DNA of 64,000 nucleotides, taken from the NCBI RefSeq assembly GCF_003367195.1, contig NZ_QRGO01000001.1, forward strand, positions 1,722,501 to 1,786,500, in the 5' to 3' direction. Made by a program: the position numbers and the translations under genes. Within the stretch, counting starts at the first letter, position 1, and each line of letters begins with the position of its first letter. This stretch comes from Undibacter mobilis. GTDB lineage: Bacteria; Pseudomonadota; Alphaproteobacteria; Rhizobiales; Xanthobacteraceae. Of this stretch, positions 16,536-23,584 are shown piece after piece. The notes under the pieces were generated by a model that did not search any database, was not told the origin of the DNA, and saw nothing but the letters and a program-made list of their open reading frames with translations.

Positions 16536-17767
16536 TGTCGAAACCGGTTGCTCGCAACGTCACCAACGAAGGCTTCGATACTTCATCGCATCTCCGCAAC
16601 GCCGCCGTGCAGGCGGCCAAGCGTGGCTACGACGATTTCATGATCGTCGATGTCGATGCTCACCACTATGAGACCGAAGCGTTCAGCGAAATTGCCGACT
16701 ATATCGACGACCCGGTGCTGCGCCGCGAGGCCAAGTTCCAGGGCATGTCGCGCGGCGGCATCGCCTCGATGGACGGTTCCTATCAGGAAATGACCGGGCG
16801 GGTGATCCGCTATCCGGAGCGCAAGAACGAGAAGGTGCCGGCGCAGCCCCACCGCGACATCACGCTGATGTATCGCTGGATGGACGCGATGGGTGTCGAC
16901 GTTGCCTGCATGTTCCCGACGCCGATGCTGAACATCGTCACCTGTCCGCGCATTGAGGTCGAGGTGGCGCTGGCCCGGGCCTATAATCGCTGGCTCTGCG
17001 ACAACATTCTCAAGACCGAGAACCGCCTGAAGTCGATGCTGTATCTGCCGTTCAACGATCCGGCGGCCTGTATCGACATGGTCGAGAAGTTCGGCGACAA
17101 GCCGGGCGTGATCGGCTTCATGGTCGTCGCCACGCACTATCGTTCGGTTCACGACAACGCTTACATGAAGCTCTATGCGATGCTGCAGGAGCGTAACCTG
17201 CCGCTGGCGTTCCATGCCGCTTACACCTGGAGCGACAAGCAGCTCTCGCTGACTAACCGTTTCATGGCGGTCCACGCGCTGGGCTTCACCTGGCACAACA
17301 TGCTTCACATGACCAACTGGCTGGTCAATGGCATGCCGGAGCGGTTCCCCAAGCTCAAGCTGATCTGGATTGAAAGCGGCCTCGCCTGGGTACCGTTCCT
17401 GATGCAGCGCCTCGACAATGAGTTCATGATGCGCACGTCGGACGCGCCGCTGCTCAAGCGCCTGCCCAGCGATTACATGCGCGACATGTTCTATACGTCG
17501 CAGCCGATGGAGATGGTCAACAATCCCAAGGCGCTCGAAGTGACGTTCGACATGATCAACGCCAAGTCGCAGCTCCTGTACTCCTCGGATTATCCGCACT
17601 GGGATATGGACCTGCCGATGACGATCTACGACCTGCCGTTCCTGGATGAGCAGGCCAAGCGCGATATTCTCGGCGGCAATGCCCAGCGACTCTTTAACCT
17701 TGAAACCACGCTGGCGCCGGGCAAACTTGAACGTCGCGCCAAGGCCGGCAAAGCTGCTCTGGTGTAA
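16535..17767 (+). CDS. Amidohydrolase family protein (ACMSD / resorcylate decarboxylase-like)
   Basis: TIM-barrel metalloenzyme of 410 residues of the amidohydrolase-2 family, which includes nonoxidative aromatic decarboxylases and hydrolases. The N-terminal metal motif DVDAHHYE is at residues 39-46, a conserved FHAAYTW segment follows near residue 227, and the late Asp lies in YSSDYPHWDMD near 353. ATG 16535 overlaps the previous stop by one base; longer in-frame starts would run far into the upstream gene. Family members often decarboxylate 2,3- or 2,6-dihydroxybenzoates, or semialdehyde derivatives, without a redox cofactor. The link with a Rieske protein is unusual. The exact reaction is not determined. 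Confidence 0.82.
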   Translation: MSKPVARNVTNEGFDTSSHLRNAAVQAAKRGYDDFMIVDVDAHHYETEAFSEIADYIDDPVLRREAKFQGMSRGGIASMDGSYQEMTGRVIRYPERKNEKVPAQPHRDITLMYRWMDAMGVDVACMFPTPMLNIVTCPRIEVEVALARAYNRWLCDNILKTENRLKSMLYLPFNDPAACIDMVEKFGDKPGVIGFMVVATHYRSVHDNAYMKLYAMLQERNLPLAFHAAYTWSDKQLSLTNRFMAVHALGFTWHNMLHMTNWLVNGMPERFPKLKLIWIESGLAWVPFLMQRLDNEFMMRTSDAPLLKRLPSDYMRDMFYTSQPMEMVNNPKALEVTFDMINAKSQLLYSSDYPHWDMDLPMTIYDLPFLDEQAKRDILGGNAQRLFNLETTLAPGKLERRAKAGKAALV

Positions 17768-17845
17768 CTGGCAAGAGTTGCTGCATTATCCCGTCTAACC
17801 TGCCCGCGATTTCAACCCGACCATCTTTCGTCTGAGGCGCGACCT

Positions 17846-19243
17846 ATGATCTCCGAACAGGAATTGGCGAAGCTGTCTTATCCGGAGATGCCGAAGATCG
17901 TCTCCAACGAACTGCCGGGGCCCAAATCGCGGCAGGTCATTGCCGATGCGCTGCAGGTGCAAACGCCGACGCGGCCTTCGGTGCGCGGCACGCTGGTGAT
18001 CGAGGAAGGTTTCGGGTCCGGCATCAAGGACCCCGACGACAACATCTATATCGACCTGTCCGCTGGTGTTGCGGTGTCGAGCGTCGGCCGCAACCACCCG
18101 AAGGTGGTCGAAGCGGTGCGCGAACAAGCCACCAAGCTGATGCACTCGGCCGGTCTGGTATCGTCGACCACGGTGAAGCTCGCCAAGAAGCTTTCGGAGA
18201 TCATGCCCGAAGGTCTGCGGGATGAGTGCTTCACGGTGTTCGGCATGAGCGGTTCGGCGGCCGTCGAAACCGCAATCAAGTTCGCCAAGGCGATCACTGG
18301 TAAGCACCAGATCGTCGCCTTCGAAGGCGCCTATCATGGGGTATTCCACGGCTCGCTGGCGTTGACCACGCGCGAAAACTTCCGCGTGCCGTACATGCCG
18401 CTGATGCCGGGCGCGATCCATATGCCCTATGCCTACTGCTATCGCTGCTTCGCCGGCTTCGACAGCAAGTCCTGCGCCCAGGCCTGCGGCAAGTATCTCG
18501 ATTTCAAACTCAACACGCCCAACACCGGCGCCGACGACGTCGCCGCCGTGATCGTCGAGTCCATGCAGGCCGATGGCGGCTATATCGATCCTCCGATCGA
18601 GTTCATGAAGGCCTTGCGCGAGGCCTGCGACAAGCGCGGCATCATTCTTATCATCGACGAAGTGCAGGCCGGCGCCGGCCGTACCGGCAAGATGTGGGCG
18701 GTCGAGCACTACGGCATCAAGCCGGATATGCTCGTCTGGGCGAAGGCCGTCGGCGGCGACATGCCGTTGTCCGGCGTCACCGTGCACAAGCGCTTCTATG
18801 AGAAGCTGCCGCAGAGCTCGCAGGTCATCACCAGCGCCGAGAACGCCGTAGTCAACGCCGTCGGCCTCGCCAATCTCGAGATTCTCAGCGATCCGAAGGA
18901 CGATCTGATCGGCCGCGCCGCAAAGCTTGGCGGCGAGCTCAAGCAGCGTTTGCTGGATTTCCAAAAGACCTGCCGGCTCGTCGGCGAAGTGCGTGGCCGC
19001 GGTCTGTTCATCGGCGTGGAGCTGGTCAGTGACAAGGACAAGCGCACGCCGCTCGATGCCAAATATATGGGCCAGATTGCCAAGACCTGCGAGCAGCGGG
19101 GCGTGCGCGTGATGGCCTGCGGACGCTATGGCAATACGTTCCGCTTGATGCCGCCGCTGGTGATCACCGAGGCTCACTTGCGCAAGGGGATCGACATCTT
19201 CCTTGAAGCGATCAAGGAAGTGGAAGCCGCGACGGCAAACTGA
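17846..19243 (+). CDS. Class III PLP-dependent aminotransferase
   Basis: Fold-type I aminotransferase of 465 residues. The PLP lysine is Lys300 (WAKAVGG), and Asp271 (IIDEVQAGAGR) pairs with the pyridine nitrogen. The phosphate-binding GMSGSAAVE is near residue 135 and the YHGVFHG motif near 164. A Cys-rich stretch (CYRC, SCAQAC) near residue 200 is typical of the 4-aminobutyrate-type subgroup. The class also includes D-phenylglycine, beta-alanine and taurine aminotransferases. Together with alanine dehydrogenase at 5916 it could feed an amine or amino acid into the 2-oxo acid or aldehyde steps encoded just downstream. Substrate unknown. Confidence 0.9.
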   Translation: MISEQELAKLSYPEMPKIVSNELPGPKSRQVIADALQVQTPTRPSVRGTLVIEEGFGSGIKDPDDNIYIDLSAGVAVSSVGRNHPKVVEAVREQATKLMHSAGLVSSTTVKLAKKLSEIMPEGLRDECFTVFGMSGSAAVETAIKFAKAITGKHQIVAFEGAYHGVFHGSLALTTRENFRVPYMPLMPGAIHMPYAYCYRCFAGFDSKSCAQACGKYLDFKLNTPNTGADDVAAVIVESMQADGGYIDPPIEFMKALREACDKRGIILIIDEVQAGAGRTGKMWAVEHYGIKPDMLVWAKAVGGDMPLSGVTVHKRFYEKLPQSSQVITSAENAVVNAVGLANLEILSDPKDDLIGRAAKLGGELKQRLLDFQKTCRLVGEVRGRGLFIGVELVSDKDKRTPLDAKYMGQIAKTCEQRGVRVMACGRYGNTFRLMPPLVITEAHLRKGIDIFLEAIKEVEAATAN

Positions 19244-19274
19244 TCGACGCACAAAAGAGTAACGGAGCTCTAGG

Positions 19275-20351
19275 ATGGCCGCGGAATTCACCTGCAACCA
19301 GGAAATCATCGAGGTTGCCCGCCGCAATCTGACGCAGGATGTGTGGGACTATCTGACCGGCGCCGCCGAGTCCGAAACGACCCTGCGGCGAAATCGTTAT
19401 GCGCTCGACAAGCTGGCGTTTTTGCCGCGTGTCTGTCGCGACGTCTCGAAGGTCGATCCTTCGAGCACATTCCTTGGCCACAAGCTGCGCATCCCCGTGA
19501 TGCTGGCGCCGATCGGTTCGCTGCAGGCGATCCATGAAGGCGGCGGCGCAGCCTCCTGCACCGCTGCATCCAAGTTCGGCACCATTCCGATGATCTCGTC
19601 GATCACGCTGCCGAGCCTCGAAGACTGCGCCAAGTCGGCCGAGGGTCCGAAGATCTTCCAGCTCTACGTCCGCGGCGACAAAGCGTGGATTCGCGACATT
19701 CTGGGCCGCGCCAAGGCGGCGGGCTATACCGCGCTGGCGCTGACCGTCGACTCGGCGGTTTATGGCATTCGCGAACGACAGCTCATGAACGCCTATCAGC
19801 CGCCAAGCGTGAAGGCTCAGACCAATCGCCATTTGCAGTCCGCCATCACCTGGGAATTAATGGACTGGATCAAGGCGGAGTGGGGCGGTCCTTTCATTCT
19901 CAAGGGCGTCGCTACCGCGGTTGACACCAAGATGGCGATCGAGCGCGGCGTCGATATCATCTACGTGTCCAACCACGGCGGTCGCCAGCTCGATCACTGC
20001 CTGGGTGCGATGGAGACGCTTCCGACCGTCGTTGCCGCCGCTGCGGGCAAAGCCAAGATTCTCATCGACGGCGGTTTCGTGCGTGGCAGCGACGTCATCA
20101 AGGCCGTGGCGCTCGGTGCCGACGCCGTGCTCATCGGCCGTCTGCAAGGCTGGGCCCTGGCCGCCGGCGGCGCCGATGGACTGTTGCGTTGCCTCGAACT
20201 GCTCGAGCGCGAGATCACCAATACGCTGGCGCTGCTCGGCCTGGTGTCGTTCAAGGAACTGACCAAGGATTACGTTTGCCAGGTCGATCCGCTCGGGCCC
20301 TGCCATGAAATGAGCGCTTTCGCGCATTTGCCGAATGGCAGGCTGGTCTGA
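19275..20351 (+). CDS. FMN-dependent alpha-hydroxy acid dehydrogenase (lactate/mandelate/glycolate type)
   Basis: TIM-barrel FMN enzyme of 358 residues that oxidises an L-2-hydroxy acid to the 2-oxo acid. The catalytic His234 lies in SNHGGRQLD, the family signature. The FMN phosphate region is DGGFVRGSDVIKAVALGADAVLIGR near residue 265. No membrane-anchor insertion is obvious. It is followed two bases later by an aldehyde dehydrogenase and then a ThDP decarboxylase, reproducing the gene set of the mandelate pathway (dehydrogenase, oxo-acid decarboxylase, aldehyde dehydrogenase). Whether mandelate itself is the substrate cannot be told from sequence. Confidence 0.9.
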   Translation: MAAEFTCNQEIIEVARRNLTQDVWDYLTGAAESETTLRRNRYALDKLAFLPRVCRDVSKVDPSSTFLGHKLRIPVMLAPIGSLQAIHEGGGAASCTAASKFGTIPMISSITLPSLEDCAKSAEGPKIFQLYVRGDKAWIRDILGRAKAAGYTALALTVDSAVYGIRERQLMNAYQPPSVKAQTNRHLQSAITWELMDWIKAEWGGPFILKGVATAVDTKMAIERGVDIIYVSNHGGRQLDHCLGAMETLPTVVAAAAGKAKILIDGGFVRGSDVIKAVALGADAVLIGRLQGWALAAGGADGLLRCLELLEREITNTLALLGLVSFKELTKDYVCQVDPLGPCHEMSAFAHLPNGRLV

Positions 20352-20352
20352 C

Positions 20353-21786
20353 ATGCACGACCGGTTGGCGTTCTTCATCGACGGCGCGTGGAGCCAGGGC
20401 GACGGCCAGCGCAGCGGTCCGGTGCTCAATCCGGCGACCGGCGAGGAGATCGGTCGCGTTCCCTTTGCGTCGCTGGACGACATTGACCGCGCGCTGGCCG
20501 CGGCCGAGCGCGGTTTCGAAGTCTGGAAAAAGGTGCTGCCGCAAGAGCGCGCCAAGGTCATTCGCAAGATCGCAACGCTGCTGCGCGAGCAAACCGACAC
20601 GATCGCCGCCATCATGACCGCGGAGCAGGGCAAGCCGATCGGCGAGGCCCGCATCGAGGTCGGCGCCACCGCCGAACTGTTCGAGTGGCTCGCCGAAGAA
20701 TCGCGCCGCATCTACGGCCGCCTCGTGCCGAGCCGCTTCGCCAACACCCGCACCATGGTGGTGCACGAGCCGATCGGCCCTGTGGCCGCGTTCTCGCCGT
20801 GGAACTTCCCGTGCATGATGCCGGGCCGCAAGATCGCCCATGCACTCGCGGCTGGCTGTTCGATCGTGCTCAAGCCGGCAGAAGAAACGCCCGGCACCGC
20901 CGTGGCTCTCGGCAAGGTCTGCGAGCAGGCCGGCGTGCCGAAGGGCGTCGTCAACATCCTGTTCGGCGAACCCGCACAGGTGTCCGAGCGCCTGATCAAA
21001 TCGCCGGTCATCCGCAAGATCTCGCTCACCGGCTCCACCAATGTCGGCCGGCATATCGCGACCCTCGCAGCCCGAGACTTCAAGAAAGTTACGCTTGAAC
21101 TCGGCGGCCACGCACCGGTCATCGTGTTCGAGGATGCCGACCTTGATCGCGCTATCTCGCTGTCGGTTGGCAGCCGGTTCCGTAACGCCGGGCAGGTGTG
21201 TACAGCTGGGTCGCGCTTTTTTGTTCAGGAAGCCCTGTACGACAAGTTCGTGGCCGGCTTCACGGCTGCAGCATCCGCGCTTCAAGTCGGCAACGGCCTC
21301 GATCCCAAGTCACAGATGGGACCGCTTGCCAATGTGCGGCGCATCGACGCCATGGAGAAGCTGGTGGCCGATGCCGAGAGCCGCGGTGGTCAGGTTCGCA
21401 CCGGCGGTCGGCGCAAGGGCAACACCGGTTTCTTCTTCGAACCGACCGTTATCACCGGACTGACGAACGAAGCCGACCTGATGAATGTCGAGCCGTTCGG
21501 GCCGCTGGCGCCTATCGTTCCGTTCCAGACTTTTGATCAGGTCGTCACTGAGGCGAACCGGGTGCCCTATGGCCTTGCCGCTTATGCCTTTACGCGCTCG
21601 CAGTCTTATGCGGCGCGGGTCGGCGAGCAGCTGCAGGCTGGCATTATCGCCATCAACGGCGTCACCGTGACGGCGCCGGAAGGTCCGTTTGGCGGCATGA
21701 AGGACAGTGGCACCGGACGCGAGTCCGGCATCGAAGGCCTGCTGGAACACATGAACGTCAAGACCATCACCGAAACCTACAACTGA
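20353..21786 (+). CDS. NAD-dependent aldehyde dehydrogenase, succinate-semialdehyde-dehydrogenase-like
   Basis: Aldehyde dehydrogenase of 477 residues with catalytic Cys283 (NAGQVCTAG), general-base Glu in LELGGHAP and cofactor motif FSPWNFP near residue 145. The subfamily is that of succinate-semialdehyde and related dehydrogenases. ATG 20353 is one base after the stop of the hydroxyacid dehydrogenase. It would oxidise the aldehyde produced by the ThDP enzyme that starts eight bases after its end. It is similar to the enzyme at 38651. Confidence 0.9.
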   Translation: MHDRLAFFIDGAWSQGDGQRSGPVLNPATGEEIGRVPFASLDDIDRALAAAERGFEVWKKVLPQERAKVIRKIATLLREQTDTIAAIMTAEQGKPIGEARIEVGATAELFEWLAEESRRIYGRLVPSRFANTRTMVVHEPIGPVAAFSPWNFPCMMPGRKIAHALAAGCSIVLKPAEETPGTAVALGKVCEQAGVPKGVVNILFGEPAQVSERLIKSPVIRKISLTGSTNVGRHIATLAARDFKKVTLELGGHAPVIVFEDADLDRAISLSVGSRFRNAGQVCTAGSRFFVQEALYDKFVAGFTAAASALQVGNGLDPKSQMGPLANVRRIDAMEKLVADAESRGGQVRTGGRRKGNTGFFFEPTVITGLTNEADLMNVEPFGPLAPIVPFQTFDQVVTEANRVPYGLAAYAFTRSQSYAARVGEQLQAGIIAINGVTVTAPEGPFGGMKDSGTGRESGIEGLLEHMNVKTITETYN

Positions 21787-21794
21787 GTGCGGCG

Positions 21795-23537
21795 ATGAAA
21801 GCAGACAAGACGGAAAAAGACGCCAAGCCGGTCCTCGGCTGGGGCAGCGATATCGTCGCCGAATTGATGCGGCGTCTCGGCATCAAATATGTCTGCGTCA
21901 ATCCCGGATCGAGCTTTCGCGGCCTGCACGACAGCCTGATCAACTATCTCGGCAACGAAAAGCCGCAAATGCTGCTGTCGTTGCACGAGCAGTCCGTCGT
22001 TGCCATTGCGCACGGCTATTACAAGGCGTCCGGCGAGCCGATGGCGGTCGTCGTTCACAGCAATGTCGGTCTGATGGCCGGCACCATGTCGATTTTCAAC
22101 GCATGGTGCGATCGCGTGCCGATGCTCATTCTCGGCGCAACGGGTGCGGTGGACTCGGCTGTTCGCCGCAACTGGATCGACTGGAACCATACGTTCCGAG
22201 ACCAGGGCGCGCTGGTCCGTCACTACGTCAAGTGGGACGAGCAGCCGACGACAGCGCGTGCGCAGGTCGACAGCATTCTGCGCGCCTGGCAGGCCGCCAA
22301 CACCGCGCCCTGCGGCCCGTCTTACGTCATCCTCGACCGCCGCCTGCAGGAAGACGCGCTGAATGGCGAGATCGTGTTGCCGGATGTCGCGCGCTACAAG
22401 CCGAAGGCTCCCGCCGCGCCGTCGGAAGACGCACTGAACAGTGCGGTGGCGATGCTGTCCGAAGCCAAGAACATCGTCATGCTGATCGGTCGCGTGTCGC
22501 TCGACCCCAAGCAGTGGGACGATCGGGTCAAGCTGGCCGAGCGTCTGAACGCGCGCGTCGTCACCGATCTGCGCATGGGCGCCTCGTTCCCGACGGAACA
22601 TCCGCTGCATGGCGGACCGCAGGACCTGTTCTTGTCACCGAACGACAAGGCGGCCGTCGGCAAGGCCGATCTGGTGCTCAGCCTGGACTGGTACGACCTC
22701 GCCGACACGATGCAGCAGGCCGGCGGCAAGGCCAAGGTGATCAGCGTTACGGTCGATCATCACGCCCACAATGCCTATAGCGGCGACCATCAGCGCCTGG
22801 CGCCCGTCGATCTCGATATTGCCGTCGAGCCGCATATGGCGGTCGAGGCATTGCTGACGCGTCTTAAGCCGCCGGCGAAGCCGATGGCGGTCCAGCAGAA
22901 AAGCGCGCCGGATTTTACCGGCGATCCGGCTCTGACGCCGACGCTCACGGATTTGGGCCAGGCTATGGCCAAGCTGCGCGAAGGCCGCAAGGTCACGCTG
23001 GCGCGTGCGCCGTTGAACTGGCCATCCGCCAGCTATCCATTCCGCGAGCCGCTCGACTATCTCGGCTATGACGGCGGCGGCGGCGTCGGCTCCGGTCCCG
23101 GCATGACCGTGGGTGCGGCGCTGGCGCTTGCCGGCTCCGGCCGCGTTGTCGTCGGCATCATGGGTGACGGCGAGTTCCTCGGCGCCGCGTCGGCGCTGTG
23201 GACCGCGGCGCATTACAACATTCCCCTGCTGATGATTGCCGCCAACAATCGCTCATACTTCACGGACGAAATCCAGCAGGAGACCGTGGCGCGGGAACGC
23301 AAACGCCCGGTGGCGAACCGCTGGATCGGCCAGCGGATCGACGAGCCGGCCGTCAACCTTGCGGGTCTCGCCCGCGATTTTGGCGTCGAGGCCGAAGGCC
23401 CGATCGAGAAAGCCGGAGACCTCTTCGCCGCGCTCGAACGTGGCATCAAGGCGGTCGAGGCCGGCAAGCCCTATTTCATCGACGTGTTGATTGATCCGTC
23501 GCGCGGAGCTAGCTTCGACTGGCTGGATGATGCGTAA
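21795..23537 (+). CDS. ThDP-dependent 2-oxo acid decarboxylase, benzoylformate-decarboxylase-like (copy 2)
   Basis: Paralog of the enzyme at 11022, 580 residues. Glu65 (LHEQ) activates ThDP, and His88 (VHSNVG) follows 23 residues later as in benzoylformate decarboxylase. The NPGSS motif puts Ser39 at the place of active-site Ser26, which copy 1 has lost to Ala. The PP-domain motif is GDGEFLGA near residue 457 to NNRSYFTD. It is the last of a close group: hydroxyacid dehydrogenase, aldehyde dehydrogenase, ThDP enzyme. Expected product is an aldehyde plus CO2 from an aromatic or branched 2-oxo acid. Two copies with different active-site residues suggest different substrates. Confidence 0.84.
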   Translation: MKADKTEKDAKPVLGWGSDIVAELMRRLGIKYVCVNPGSSFRGLHDSLINYLGNEKPQMLLSLHEQSVVAIAHGYYKASGEPMAVVVHSNVGLMAGTMSIFNAWCDRVPMLILGATGAVDSAVRRNWIDWNHTFRDQGALVRHYVKWDEQPTTARAQVDSILRAWQAANTAPCGPSYVILDRRLQEDALNGEIVLPDVARYKPKAPAAPSEDALNSAVAMLSEAKNIVMLIGRVSLDPKQWDDRVKLAERLNARVVTDLRMGASFPTEHPLHGGPQDLFLSPNDKAAVGKADLVLSLDWYDLADTMQQAGGKAKVISVTVDHHAHNAYSGDHQRLAPVDLDIAVEPHMAVEALLTRLKPPAKPMAVQQKSAPDFTGDPALTPTLTDLGQAMAKLREGRKVTLARAPLNWPSASYPFREPLDYLGYDGGGGVGSGPGMTVGAALALAGSGRVVVGIMGDGEFLGAASALWTAAHYNIPLLMIAANNRSYFTDEIQQETVARERKRPVANRWIGQRIDEPAVNLAGLARDFGVEAEGPIEKAGDLFAALERGIKAVEAGKPYFIDVLIDPSRGASFDWLDDA

Positions 23538-23584
23538 GCTCCACGGCGCGCTTTTCGCCGAACAAGTACGCCGGTGTGAGTCTC

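Noticed and set aside
5916..23537. Taurine-type pathway (aminotransferase, alanine dehydrogenase, ThDP sulfoacetaldehyde acetyltransferase)
   Set aside because: The enzyme set is superficially similar, but the ThDP enzymes carry the benzoylformate-decarboxylase His and motifs unlike Xsc, and there is no phosphate acetyltransferase.
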